Source of the DNA: Osedax fenrisi | Taxonomy: Eukaryota; Annelida; Polychaeta; Sabellida; Siboglinidae | DNA length: 64,000 bases | Assembly: GCA_964019155.1 (NCBI GenBank) | Contig: OZ025242.1 | Location: 24,304,546-24,368,545 of the forward strand | Reading direction: 5' to 3' | Shown: piece by piece, positions 24,446 through 38,001 of the stretch | Numbering within the stretch: position 1 is the stretch's first letter | How the letters are laid out: every line of letters begins with the position of its first letter | Position numbers and translations under genes: made by a program | The notes under the pieces: model-generated | Told to the model about the DNA's origin: nothing | What the model saw: only the letters and a program-made list of their open reading frames with translations | Databases searched by the model: none

Positions 24446-25285
24446 TAAGGGGGTAGTTGTGGATAATGCAAATAACTTTTTAAATATTTCTGATAGAATA
24501 AAGGCAAGCTCTATTTTTTTAAATAAAAAAATTTCAAAAAAATTTATCAAATAAAAAAATATTTAACTAATTAAAAAACAGTAATTTTTCATACAAAAAA
24601 TGTAACTTTAAGCTGTTATATCTACTAAAATAATTGAAATATATAGATAATTTTGATAGTATATTGTCATAATAAATATAATAATCAGTATACGTTTTAA
24701 AAGTAAATCATTATTGATATTTATTTGTATTATATATGTATTCTAAGAAGTCTATAATATTAATGATTTTTTACAACAAATAGGGTATTATGGATAGCGT
24801 TTATCAAATCAGCTTCGTTGATTTAGTTTTAAAGTAGATAGATATGTGGGGAAACAAAATTATTTATTAAATTTATAAATATTAATATTAATAGTAATTA
24901 TCTATTAATTACCTATAACAAAATTGAATTTCAATCTTAATTCTATGTATATTAATATCAGCATACATATTTAAGGACTATAATATATTTTAATATAGAT
25001 AGATAGATAGATATTGTTTATTGGAGTAATTTGATGTCATTCTTTTTTTTCCATTTAGTATTCTTTTTCGTTTTCTATTTAACCAAGTGGCTTCAAAATA
25101 AGACCTTGGTCTTTTCAGGTTGTTGCAGCTAAATATATTAATCTTAATATTTAGTAACCATTTTTTACAAAACAGCTGTGAATTAGCTTATTTTGATATT
25201 CTCTAAACCGAGTTAACTATTGAAAAATACATTAGTATTATTATATAAAATATACATTTAAAAGAGAAATATTTTTAACAGTGTA
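24446..25285. other. AT-rich stretch without a supported gene
   Basis: Contains poly-A/T runs and a (GATA)n tract near 24998-25013. No feature is recognised. Confidence 0.5.
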
Positions 25286-25286
25286 G

Positions 25287-26097
25287 TAGCAATAGGAGTA
25301 GTAGTAGTAGTAGAGGTAGTAGTAGTAGCAGTAGTAGTAGTAGTAATAATAGTAAGGGAAAGTAACCTAATACGGACACTTTAACAATAAATGGTCTTAA
25401 CATGTTATGACTCATTATTTTTATTCTAAAATTACAATATATTAATATTATATGATTATAGATATTATTGTTATTTTAACATTTTATTTAATCTTTTAAT
25501 TCCATAGATAACGGGGGTGCCCGTATTCGGTTTTTAGATTTATATTTATTGGTGGTATTAATATTATAACGCACACGATTTTTATGAAATCAGAATAGTT
25601 CATACGCTGCGCTCTGATTAGTTATAGTGTGTCCGTATTAAGACATCTAGAGTGTCCGTATTAGGGACTTATATGACCTCTAGATATATGCTTATAACTT
25701 AATGAATATTTGATAACAAATATAGAAATTATATAAATTATATAATTTTTAGAATGCTTTATTTTTTAATAATATAGTGTTATATTTTATATTGATACAT
25801 TTGTATATTCTTGAGAAGGTTTTAAGTTGACATTTTGTTTCAAAAATTTAAAAACGTAATAAAATATCACTTTATTGGAAATATCCGCAATATTTTGAAT
25901 AAATAAAAAATACTATTTATATAATTATTGTAGACTATTTATATAATTATGAATATTTTATTCATTACAACTTTTTTGTAGGATTTATGGTTTCTGAGAT
26001 ACCGAGAGTATCCGTATTCGGTCACTCTCCGTATTCGGTTACTTTCCCCTAGATGTAGTAGTAACAGTAGTTGTAGTAGTATACTATAGTAGTAGTA
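25287..26097. repeat. (TAG)n trinucleotide tract interrupted by transposons
   Basis: TAG units occupy about 25287-25354 and resume at about 26053-26097. The family-2 element lies between the two halves and a family-1 element follows the second half. Confidence 0.85.
25355..26049. mobile_element. TA-flanked DNA transposon, family 2 (AATACGGACAC boxes), complete copy
   Basis: The terminal inverted repeat is (A/G)GGGAAAGTAACC with TA at both sides (25353-25354 and 26050-26051). AATACGGACAC or GTCCGTATTAGG boxes occur near the left end, at 25513-25534, twice at 25627-25672, and twice before the right end. The length is 695 bp, without coding capacity. Confidence 0.85.
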
Positions 26098-27083
26098 GGG
26101 AAAAGTCTCCGATTACCGTAATGTTTACCGTAATTTTGTAATAACTTATTCAATATTAAATATAATTATTTAAAATTTTGTAATTAGGGTAATATTATGG
26201 CAATGAATAATGTGGCTATTTTAAATTTTTGATATAATTATATTTACAAGAATAAACAGGGGGGTCGGTAATCGGATACATGTGCCTAATACCGACCCCC
26301 TTCTCCTATTACAGACCCCCTAAAATAATCGTAGTATAAATAATTGTAGTATTATAATATCCAATAAAAATAGTAGATATACATAAATATAATTAATTAT
26401 AACATAATGCAATTTATTTTTTTATCGAATTTATGTTTTAATAGTAATATTAAATTTAAATTTAAACTTTATAGTAATTATATTAAAATAGTGTATATTA
26501 TTATAATAATAGTAAATATATTTACTATTTATTTATTAATCAGTATGTATTTATCAACTGGAATCATATATCCTAAATATATTCCTAGATATATATATAT
26601 ATATCAATGATACATAAACAACCTATGACATATTTTAAAGTATTGTAAAATACAGATATATTTTGATTGGATTATAACTCACAAGGTCGGTAATAGGAAA
26701 ATCATGTGGGTTGCTATAATTAAGATATATTGGTTAATAATTATTCAAATTAAATTATTTTTATAATACTTCTAAATATGTTATTGATCTATAATATGTT
26801 GCACAAAATTAAGTATTCTTTTAATTAATAAAGTATTTACAATGATTTAAAAAAAGTTATTATTCAAATATTTAAAAAGTAAAAACAGAATATTACATTT
26901 TATCAAATAACAATTGTAGGATTACATATTTTTTGTTAATAAAATACTTATTCATATTTATCATTACATTACTAACAGTTCATGTATATATATAATTTTT
27001 TGATATCTCTAATAGTTACTGAGATACGAGAGATTAGGTATGAGGTCGGTATTAGGAGGGGTCGGTAATCGGAGACTTTCCCC
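26098..27083. mobile_element. DNA transposon, family 1, copy 3
   Basis: The ends are GGGAAAAGTCTCCGATTACC and CGGTAATCGGAGACTTTCCCC, with TA on the left and AA on the right. Boxes recur at 26259-26320, about 26684 and 27040-27070. The interior is collinear with copies 1 and 2 with small deletions. No coding capacity. Confidence 0.85.
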
Positions 27084-27699
27084 AATACATTATAGTTGTA
27101 GGAGTACACTACTATAATTATAGATATAGTAATAGGATTAATAACCACCACTACCTTAAGGGGAAGGCTCCTCATTCATCTAAACAATGTTATTTTAGCT
27201 CTATCTTAAAACGATAATATTAAATAAATAATAGAGATCATTTCTTAATTTTTTTTTATTCAACAGATACTTTCCTCCGTCATATATATTCTGTCTTTAT
27301 ATAAATATAATTAATTTAAAATGTTGTAACAAAATAGATTTTTTCGCCACAATATTTTTTTTTGTGATTTCTAGTAGGATGAAAATAGTATATTATTATT
27401 CTAGTAGTATATCATTGTAATTCAAATATAGGTTCATATTTAATTCATAGAAAGAGTTACACATATTGAAATAAATTTATAATGTATGGAATTAAGTAAT
27501 AACTTCAAATTATCAACGTTTTTAACTATACTTCTACCATATAATCGTAATAATGATAACATACTTAAATTGTACTTTGAATTATTAAGTTCTTCGTCGA
27601 CATATTATTAGAAAGCTGACCAATATTATAATTAATATTCGCTTGTCGTTGCAAATATGCGACAGTTCACCAGCTATTAGATCATGACTTCTTCAGAAC

Positions 27700-28390
27700 A
27701 ATCTTCTTCTTAACTTCTCAGTATCCGAACTTCTCAATATTCCACCCAACTCCCAAATATACATAGATATATGTCCTATATATCCTAAATGGTTTCCTGT
27801 TATCAACAACAGTCACTACATCACCGATCTACTTTGTCTTGAATCATGGTATTACCCTGAATAATAAATTATACCTCAAACCCCACATCAATAATGTAAC
27901 TTAATCAGTAAAGTATCAACATTTATCGCAAAGGGAAGTATTTAACTCGCCCTCTTACAACTATCCTCATAAATTCCCTAATATTTTCTAGTATTATCAA
28001 ATTTTCATACCAATTATATCAACCTAAAAATTCTTCAATATCCCTAAATCACATTATGCATGCATCTATTCGAAATATGTTGTAATTAATATCCTCAATC
28101 ACTATATAATTCCACCCAATCCTCTCTAAGTATTATCTTTAATTCAAATTCTCTCCTTTATCTCTTTTCACTCACCCATATATTCGTTTAGTTTACATCT
28201 CCCTATTATATGACTGACCTACTAATAAAAATACGTCAAATAACCTTTCTATGTCTAATCTTCCATTTACCTTTCCTAAAAAGATAGAAAATGTGCCTTT
28301 AGTTACATTTCCCAATCGTATTGATCCCATGCCTACTTCCATTATATATATATATATATCAATTATTATCCATCCTTTATAACTCACATC
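27700..28390 (+). pseudogene. Degenerate LINE fragment in the left arm
   Basis: Broken plus-strand frames read like the C-terminal part of a LINE ORF2, for example HGITLNNKLYLKPHINNVT. Many stops interrupt it. The same relic is in the right arm, so it predates the duplication. Confidence 0.45.
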
Positions 28391-28518
28391 AATGCCACTG
28401 TATCCTTAATATAATAATATTACTAATAATGTATTAGTATATAAATATTTATTAATATATATTATTGTATTTCATTTATTATTTATAAATGTATGTACTT
28501 TTTATGATATTTTTCTGA

Positions 28519-28555
<37 letters not shown>

Positions 28556-28556
<1 letters not shown>

Positions 28557-28860
28557 CCTGTGTGGCTCAGTGGCTAAGGCGTCAGACACACAAGCAGTAG
28601 GACACGGGTTCGACCCTCGTCCGGACCATTAATTAATTTTATAAAATGGGTCTTAAAATATTATTTAGAAGTGATCTTATATAATTGTGTATAAATAAAT
28701 GATCGGCTCTCGTTAAAACCATTGATGCCTTAACATGAGAGCGGCTTCGAAGGGACATTAGAGCCATATATGGTTATAAGTGAAAACTTCATCTAAGTTC
28801 CTGGATGGGATGAAAGGACTCCACCAAATAAAAATAACAATAACAATAACAATAACAATA
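28556..28860 (+). mobile_element. tRNA-derived SINE
   Basis: The head has RNA polymerase III box A, TGGCTCAGTGGCTAAGGC (28563-28580), and box B, GGTTCGACC (28607-28615), at normal spacing, followed by GGACCA. The acceptor arm does not pair as in a working tRNA. A body of about 200 bp, including GGATGGGATGAAAGGACTCC, follows and ends in an (AATAAC)n tail, the usual SINE layout. The insertion lies in a (TA)n tract. The corresponding point of the right arm (about 43320-43370) has no SINE. Confidence 0.9.
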
Positions 28861-29040
28861 TATATATTATGATATGCATAAAAGAACAATACATAGTTAT
28901 TAATTTTTTATTTATAAAATATAATAGGATAATCTAATGAATCGATACTAATAGTATTGATATTTACAATAAAATCAACATACTTATCATGTGAAGTACT
29001 TATAAATAAATACTTAAATATAAACGTGACGATATGTCAA

Positions 29041-32000
29041 TCAGGCATCACATTGTTTAGCGTTAAGACACGCCCCTTTTTGTAGGTAGGGTGTACTTCT
29101 AGGACATTCACATCTCGCTTTGCATACAGTCGGGCATATTGGATTTCTGCTTTTACAGGTTAAAGTGCAAGGACTTGCGCATTCGTTATAAACTTGACCC
29201 TTCGGACATTCTACAATGTTTATGGTATATAAGATATTTAAATGGTATACATATAGGTATAAATAAATCATATTAAAATAAGGTACAATATTAGTCTATA
29301 TTCCAATAGAAATATTAAGATTAAAAACCGATTAAATCTTAAAAAAATTAATAAAATATTAAATATTTAATAAAAAAATTATAATAATGAAATACTTTAA
29401 ATTATTAATAAATATATGTGTTATTCAATTAATTATTTATTATAACAAATAAATATAAATAAATAATTTGTTAATATTTACCCATCTGTATATATTATAT
29501 TTTTGAAAGGTTAATTTATAATGTTAAGCTATTACAATTACAATTAGGAAATTAACCTAAATTAATATTTTAAATAAATAATTATATTTAGACAAGTATT
29601 ACTCTTAATAATGATTGTTCACTCTTTACATTCATGACAATTACAATTACTCACTTACATCAATATACCTACACATGCTCTAAAATCATATAATTTTTCT
29701 AATACAACTGTTATTATTTTCTTTAATACACCAAGTCAGTGTTCCTACTTTTACTCCAAAATTCCATTCATCCGCAGTAACTCAATATACAATCACCTAT
29801 ACATTCGTGCTGAACGATCTATCACTGAGCGAACACATGGTAGAGTTCTTTTCCATGCAACAAAATCTAACCTAGCCCCATCTAATGTCAAATGTACCTT
29901 CAATGACTACACTAACTCCTTTGAACTTCGTCATTTGACCAACTCCAAGATAGACTGGAATAAGAACCCAATTTATATATCAAATGACACATACAATACA
30001 TGGTCTACATCATACAATGCATATAGATTAAATACCAATTCACTGAATTCATCAATCAGTAATTCTCAGTCATCACATCAATCTTCACAATGACATTCAA
30101 CCACTCCTATTCCACCATTATCTCAAACCAATCACCAATCTCAACTTTCACCTCTATCTGCACAACCTATAACATCTAGTGAATCACAACTATCACCATC
30201 AAACCTACTATCCTCATCACATATACCGTCATATATATCTTCATCACCAACATTATTACCCTCAACTAAACGTTTATCTTCTTCTCCATTACTAAAGGTA
30301 GCAACACTTAACGCTTGTTCCATTAGAAATAAAGTAGATATTATTTTAAATATATTTCATGATACTAAGATAGATATTTTATGTATAACAGAAACTTGGC
30401 TTTCTATCAAGGATCTACCCATAATTGCATCCCTTAATACCCCAACTACTAACTTTATTCACCTACCACGCCCCGGCCCACACTATGGTGGCGGTGTCGG
30501 TGTGCTATATTCAAATGCCTTGAAACTAATACAGTCAAGTGACCTATCACTTGATAATTCAGAAGCCTTCTCATGTACCTTTCACCCTCCTAAATCACAA
30601 CCACTTACAATTATAACAATTTATAGACCTCCTAATAATTCAATTCCTTACTTCATCGATGAAATTGACAACCTATTGTCTATGATCTCCACCAACAGTA
30701 TACTACTTGGTGATTTCAATATACCAATTTTACCAAACTCACATAATTCAAATAAATTTATTAATATCATAAATTGTCATAATTTCTTACAACATGTCAA
30801 GTCTTCCACACATTCATCTGGAAACATATTAGACCTAATTATATCTAACACATCTTCGAATATAATTTCTAATACTAATGTTCATAGTTTAATCACTGAC
30901 CACCACCTTGTTAGCTGCTCCCTACATATCCCTAAACCAATCAGACCATTAAAGAAAGTTCACTACAGAAAATTAGATAATATAAATATTGCTAATTTTA
31001 TAAATGACTTCAACATTTTGTACAACAATATAACAGATTCATCTCATATAGACAGCTTTGATAGTAACCTTAGTCTTGTCCTAGATAAACATGCCCCTAT
31101 TATCACTAAAACATATACAGCTCGACATAATACGTTATGGTTCAATAATTCGTTACACACAGCAAAACTCTCACTTAGAATTAAAGAAAGGAATTGGCGA
31201 AAATCCAAAAGCGAAAATGATTTAAATATTTTTAAACATTCACTTTCTAATTATAGAAAATTAATAAAAACTGCTAAAAATAAATATTACATAGATCAAA
31301 TTAAATCAGCTGGAAAAGATACTAAGAAATTATTTAGAATATCGTCAACACTACTAGGAAAACTGACAAAACGAATACTGCCTGATAACTCCCCTTTAAC
31401 TAATGCGACTAACTTTGACTCTTACTTTTACATAAAAACATCATCAATTATAGATACTCTCCCTCGACCCTGCATCCCACCAATATCAAGCCCAATATAC
31501 TCATTTTCCACTTTTTCATTACCAACCATTATCAATATCAATAATCTTTTATTAACAGTTAAATCTACATGTAAACTAGACCCAATTCCATTATGTTTAT
31601 TACATTCTCTTTCATCCCTTCTTTCTCCATTCTACAAAAAAATTATCGATCGCTCACTAACTGCAGGTATCTTCCCATCCCACATGAAATATGCCCATGT
31701 AATTCCCATCCCTAAAAACCAATCCATTGATAGGTCAACTCTTTCTAATTATCGTCCCATATCCAACCTTTCTTTCATATCTAAGACAATTGAAAGAATA
31801 ATTGCTAAACAACTTAGAACATACATCAATAATAATAACATACTGCATAAATTACAAAGTGCTTATACAACGGACAAGAGCACTGAAACTTCACTACTCC
31901 ATACTTTAAACAATATACTACTATTTCCAAAAAATACTCCCACCATACTGATTCTACTTGACTTGTCGTCGGCTTTCGATACGTTAGACCATAATATTCT

Positions 32001-34946
32001 TATTAGAAGATTAGAGAACATTGGTATTAAAGATTCTGTCCTTAGTTGGTTTACATCCTACCTAATTAACAGATCCTTTTCTATATGTATAGATAACGCC
32101 ATAACAGAACCCAGCCACACAACTCATGGTGTACCCCAAGGTTCTGTTTTAGGTCCAATTCTCTTTAATATATATATTTCCCCTTTACTTTACTTACTTG
32201 ACGAATACCCCGATATACACTTTCACTCATATGCGGATGACTTACAGCTATACTGTACTTTACCTGACCCAATCAATAACATAAATACTATAAATAAATG
32301 CATTAATGACATTAGTAAATGGCTTTCAAATAACTCCCTACTATTTGAATAGCCTTAAAACAAAAGCATTATTAATAAATACATCCCCAGGACATCATTC
32401 CATACCACCTATTATTATTAATAATCATATTATAGAATACTCTAACCAAGCTAAAAACCTCGGCCTCACACTTGACCAAAAGCTGTCTTATCTACCACAT
32501 ATAACTAATATATCGAAGTCCATTAATTACACCTTACATACGATCCGACTTATTAGACCTTCTATAACTACTGAACTTGCCAAACTACTAGTTACTTCCT
32601 TAATACTGCCCCGACTTGACTACTGTAACTCTACTTTAAATTCACTCCCAGCACATACTATCAAAATGCTCACTAAATTACAATATAGAGCCATCAGAAC
32701 CATTTTCAGGATAAAAAAATACTCAAGACAACATATCACACCTTATATGAAATCCATTCACTGGCTACCCATCCCTTACCGCATACAATACAAATTACTC
32801 CTACTGACCCACCATGCCACCCATAATAATAAACCTGACTATCTTACTGAACTACTTACGAACTACAAGTCATCCCGACCACAACGAACAATACATAAAT
32901 ACAAACTAAATATACCAATAACTTTATCACTAAATAAAAAACAGGAATCTTCTTTTTCTATAATATCACCTAAACTATGGAACTCCCTACCTTACTCAAT
33001 TAGATCCATAGTTTCTGACCACACCTTTAAAGTCAAATTGAAAACACATCTATTTAATATAGCTTATAATAATTAATATACGATACACCGCCGAAAACTC
33101 ATTACTGATGTTGATCGCAGTGTCTAAACAAATTGGTTACAAGGTTACAAGGTTATGAATGTAATTTACTATAAATATTTAAAAATAATTATTTTTTAAA
33201 TATAATTAATTGTGCAATTAATTTATAACATTTTTAATAATGCATATTTTTTATTCAACTTTTCAATATATTTAGAAATCACGATAAAGCTATTTTTCAC
33301 ACACATATATTTCTACTATATATACTATAGTATAGTATATATATATATATGTATATGTATATTTAATATAAATATACATATATACACCAACGCTATAACT
33401 ATGATGTTAATAAGTAGTAATAATAGTTGGATTATTAAGAAAAATAAATAGGAAATATAGTATTTAAATAATAGAACTTTTCCTAATATGTTACATGTAA
33501 TACATTAAATACTTCGCGCCTTTAAATCAGAATTAACTGTAAGTTATTTCTCGAGTTTATATAGGATAACATAATAATAATGTATACTCTGTATAACAAT
33601 AGTCTTATTAACCGAACAGAGAAAGTAATATGCGATATTATCAATTGTTCTCTCTATATAGAAAATATATAGAGAACATATATGTTCATGTGCACATGTA
33701 TTAAGTTAATACTATTAACAACAACTAAAGAAATATTACTGACTAGATAAAAGATAAACATGAAATTTAAAAAAATAAGAACGTTTTTTCACTGATGTAA
33801 ATAACGTGCTCGATAATCTGGATACTCGTCAACTCGTGATAAAAACGTCACACTCACAAGTCAGTCAATTATACTATTTCGTTATAATTTAATTGTTGAA
33901 GTATCACTCTTTTACGGACATTTTTATTGACCGTGTAAATAAACCCTTATAAGGAGATCATTATAGTAAACGTGGAATTGTTATTTATTTAATTCGAAAG
34001 AAATAAGAACGCTTACATCGATAGGATGATGTAGGAATGAAGTTTTACAATAATTGTATGTATTTAAATTTAAAATTTTGAAATATTTTTAGAATATTAT
34101 TTTACATTCTAATACTATGCACTATGATGTATCCATATTTATATGAATATTTTTAATTTTAAGCTTTTAAATTAAATATTATTATATTCAATAATTCCTT
34201 ATTTTTGTTAATGGAATATTTCTAAAATTGTAATAAAATACAATTTCATTATGTGAATATGTAAATATGTTAGTTATTTGAAATAAGTAAAGAATACATA
34301 TAATACCTATATACAAGTATTTAAATATAATAAATATTTAGTAGTTATATAGCTATATAGCTCATATAAAAGATTGTATACTTATATATTCGATATTTTG
34401 TATACATATTTAATCGGTGTACCTATAGGTATAATATATATATATTGTATATTATTTATACATAATGTGTATCGTGATTCAATAAATATGATATATATAT
34501 AATAATATATATTGTGTATTATATATTATTATATAATATTATATAATACATGATGAAATAGTGAATAATAACCTTTACCACACACGCCGATAGGAGGACA
34601 TGGATACTTAAAGCACTTCACATGTAAAAGGATACAACCCTGGTTAGCTTTACTACACTGAAGACACGGGTCCATACACTTGCATACGGCACACCCGTTA
34701 GTATCGGTGACCTCTGTAACGTACATGTCCTTCTCACAGCTACGAGGACATTTCGTCAGTTCACATCTTGCGCTCACTGAAATTAGAACAGATGTTATAC
34801 TATATTTATATAAGTACATTTAGTTCGTGTATAATATTTAAATTGAATATATACGTATACGTATACGAATGATACCATTGTTTATATAGCATTGATTTTA
34901 TAGTAATGAAGGGTATTTATCTAAAAATATAATATAATATACATTC

Positions 34947-34988
<42 letters not shown>

Positions 34989-35053
34989 GACTCACCTGAT
35001 ACAGAAACACAGACGCTCACTACCAATAATAACATTACACTTTTCATCATCAT
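29041..35053 (-). CDS. Secreted antistasin/TIL-type protease inhibitor, left-arm copy (three exons)
   Basis: Exons 35053-34996, 34776-34573 and 29210-29041 join in phase (1, then 1) to 143 residues. Exon 1 is a signal peptide, MMMKSVMLLLVVSVCVSVS, ending at a gtgagt donor. Exon 2 has an antistasin-like cysteine pattern, CPRSCEKDMYVTEVTDTNGC then AVCKC, and a further Cys-rich stretch. Exon 3 has the ten-cysteine trypsin-inhibitor-like (TIL) pattern, with CPTVC at the place of the reactive loop, and ends at TGA. Such proteins usually inhibit extracellular serine proteases; the target is unknown. The second intron is enlarged by a LINE (29639-33155). A possible AATAAA lies at 28913-28908. I chose the first of three consecutive ATGs because it follows the promoter-like region and starts the hydrophobic leader. 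The divergent sister gene is at 40675-43156. Confidence 0.9.
29639..33155 (+). mobile_element. CR1/L2-type LINE, 5'-truncated, one frameshift in ORF2
   Basis: The element starts within the C-terminal part of ORF1 (CTFNDYTNSFELRHLTNSKI, stop about 30092). ORF2 then runs from about 30260 with endonuclease motifs (NACSIRNK, CITETWL, LGDFN, TDHHL) and reverse-transcriptase motifs (LDLSSAFDTLDH, GVPQGSVLGPILFNIY, HSYADDLQLY). A stop near 32350 reflects a frameshift in the segment after the catalytic domain; the frame continues at 32306-33076 through NLGLTLDQKL to LKTHLFNIAYNN. The 3' tail is a short (AAGGTTAC)n. The insertion splits the second intron of the left inhibitor gene and is absent from the right arm. 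Confidence 0.93.
30260..33076 (+). pseudogene. LINE ORF2 (endonuclease plus reverse transcriptase), frameshifted
   Basis: Reads as an APE-type endonuclease followed by a reverse transcriptase, the protein that nicks the target and copies the element RNA. Catalytic signatures (E of ITETW, GDFN, the DH of TDHH; YADD) are intact. The single visible break is near 32340-32350, where the first frame ends in SLLFE and the second picks up at NSLKTKALLINTSPG. With that break and the missing 5' end it cannot be autonomous. Confidence 0.88.
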
Positions 35054-35108
35054 GATAAATTCCGTTGTCAATATAATATCTCTTAACGTTAAACTTAGAA
35101 CACCGCTG

Positions 35109-35156
35109 TTATATATACCCGTTAACTTGTAATCACGTGTCATATAGTGTCACGTG
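35109..35156 (-). promoter_or_regulatory. Core promoter of the left-arm inhibitor gene
   Basis: On the minus strand a TATATATAA element (35117-35109) lies about 60 bp before the ATG, with CACGTG E-boxes at 35151-35156 and 35134-35139. The same order and spacing are kept in the right arm, which supports function. Confidence 0.65.
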
Positions 35157-36078
35157 TGAAATTATTATCAACTATTATTAGAATAGGGGCCAGCATAATA
35201 AATATATTATAGGCCCCGCCCATTTGGCGTTTAATTGTAATTGAGTTACATGTATTCACAAATGGGTCTTCTTTTGTAATACTATGTAATAAATTATGCG
35301 TATATTTATACAATGCTATTAAAAATGCAAAGCTTTCTCTATTGTCAGTAATTCATGGCACGTACACATATTTAGATGTTTTAATATCCCATAGTACAGT
35401 TTAATTTATGTTTTTATCCTTGGTTAGGATATTTTATCCTATATATGTTATAGCCTTACAGTGTTTGGCCGTATTTGGCGTATGTGCTTGTTTTCGTGTT
35501 ATAATCATTTAATTTAATTTAATTTAATTTATTTAACCATTATTTATGTTGGTGTAATCAAGCGATGAAAGTAAATACATAATTGAATAACGCAAAAAAA
35601 ATAAAATAAACGGAACAAATAAACCAACAAATAAAATAAATAATTATAACGACAAATAATATGGTATACATATGGTATTCTAAATTAATAAATGTCTATA
35701 TAAATTAATATAAATAGTGATCAGGGATGTGCAGTGACAAATATACGTGTTTTTAATAGAGATTTAATTAGTTAGTGGTTTGGTATAACGTATATTATGT
35801 AGTAGCATATTCTACATACAAGGGGCCGATACATTCAATGCACGAATATTATGGGCGTGGAGATTTAGTTTAGAGGGTGATGTAGAATTTAAGAATTATC
35901 AGAACGGAAATAGATATTACGAGTAAGACGTATAATTAACGAAAATGGATATTCAAGACGGTTTTGGTGAAGATAGTTGTGAGTTATAAGATGTATATAT
36001 GTATCGAACTTTAATTAGTAGCCACGGCTACAATGCAATGTAATATCTTAAGATTTGTATTCAAGTAGGTTGATAAAT

Positions 36079-36114
36079 TATACTATACTATACTATACTA
36101 TACTATACTATACT
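36079..36114. repeat. (ACTAT)n pentanucleotide microsatellite
   Basis: Seven consecutive ACTAT units. Confidence 0.95.
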
Positions 36115-36335
36115 TAACCTATTGATAAATAATATTAAATATGCATGCAAGAGAAATGATCAATATTAAAAACTGATCTAACTAGCCCATTCTGTATATA
36201 GATAGTATTCCTATTTGTAATTGTTTAATTTGATAGCCAGGTAATGAGAAAAGGAAAATATTATTGTAATCGAAAAGTGGAAATTTAAAATATGAGGAGA
36301 CCGTTATAGATACATTTATATTAAAAGTGTTTTAA

Positions 36336-36373
<38 letters not shown>

Positions 36374-37135
36374 CTGTATCATATATTAATTTCTATATTT
36401 TAAGATCCATTTTATTTAGTTTGTAATACTGAATTTAAATATATAATTAAAATTCCATAACATAGAGTATCCATTGATAGGTACCTACAGAAGCTAACAA
36501 ATAAATCACGTATTCATATTCTCCAATATTAATTCAATTATATTAGTCTATATTTTCATCAATTGTATTAATTACATTTTATTTTGTATTATACCAGTAT
36601 CAAATAGTAGTACATCATGGATAATTCTATTTTTTACATAACTGTCACTACAATTTAGTAAAATATTATTAACACTTTTATACAATTTTTTGGTAATATA
36701 TAACTTATAGAATAGCCCCGTTATTCAAGTAAACTTTTACAAAATTAAATAAGTATACAGCTCTGTTGTTGTTACGTCCTTAATAATATAGTGACAGGTT
36801 AAATTAGACTACATTAGTATAACATATATTTTGTAATGTAATTACAATGAATTTGTTGGATTTGAATATCTACAATTAATATGTATAATAAAGTATCAAA
36901 TTATTCAATTTTAATTAGTAGGCCTATAAGCATTCATACATGATATAATCTAGACAATGTAATAACTGGTTTTTCCATTTATATGCGAAGGATATGGATG
37001 TAAATAATATATATTATAATTGTATACTATCGGGGACCTCGGATATAGAAAATATAAAATGATTTTCGTATTCGTTATTAGAGTTAACTTTGAAATCTGA
37101 AACTTGTTAAATATTAAGTCAAATATGTGAAATAG

Positions 37136-37175
<40 letters not shown>

Positions 37176-38001
37176 CATTTTTCAATCATCAAAAATAATG
37201 TATATATAATAATATTTATATTACAAATAAAACATATTATAATCAAAGATTATAGTTAATACTAATAAGAATACAAAAATATAGTATGGTTTATATATAT
37301 ATACATTTATAACAATTAATAATTATAATACATATACAACAATTGTTAGATTATGTTATTTATTAATAATTGTCTATTCTGTTATTAATAATTAGCTGAT
37401 ATCAATATATTTCATTAACATAAATATTAAAACTTATAAAATTATATCTTTGATTAAAGCTAAAGGCTAAAACAATATATTTTTAAGACGATTACCAAAA
37501 AAATTGTATACAATTTGTATACAGTGTTCATCATTGTAAATATATATTACTATAGTAGGTATTAACTATATTATCAATCCGTGTTCTACTATGGTATAAT
37601 TATATTATACTATAATTATATTATAGTTAACTTAGTAGGTTAACCCACTTAATAATACCACTTTAAAATATGCATTTCCCAGTTAACACATTATTCTGGC
37701 AATATTTCCATATTTGTATCGCGATATTTTAGTGAAAATATAGTCTATATATAGATATATATTATTATCAGATGTAAGTTTTATATAGATACTTATATAG
37801 GTACTTAAATAAGTAGGTACTATAGTTATAGGTACTATAGGTACTACCTACTTATATATAATTCACTATAGTGATTGTATATATAAACCATAGATTTAGA
37901 GTACCACTATATCTCTATATTTATGGTACTCTATATCTATGATATGAACCTACAATGCATGTCCATTTGCACTAAATATCACATATGGTGGAGGTAGCTG
38001 C

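Larger units (their letters stand above)
27365..35430. repeat. Left arm of a large inverted duplication
   Basis: This arm is the reverse complement of about 40300-44605 over exons, introns, promoter and flanks. Its extra length is mainly a LINE (29639-33155) and a SINE (28556-28860) that the other arm lacks. Introns have drifted visibly while the coding exons are nearly the same. Confidence 0.9.

Noticed and set aside
28556..28628. A functional tRNA gene
   Set aside because: Boxes A and B are present but the acceptor arm does not pair properly, and a SINE body with an (AATAAC)n tail follows.
34898..35143. Longer start for the left inhibitor upstream of the MMMK leader
   Set aside because: It would begin among the promoter elements, remove the hydrophobic leader from the N-terminus, and is not needed in the right-arm copy.
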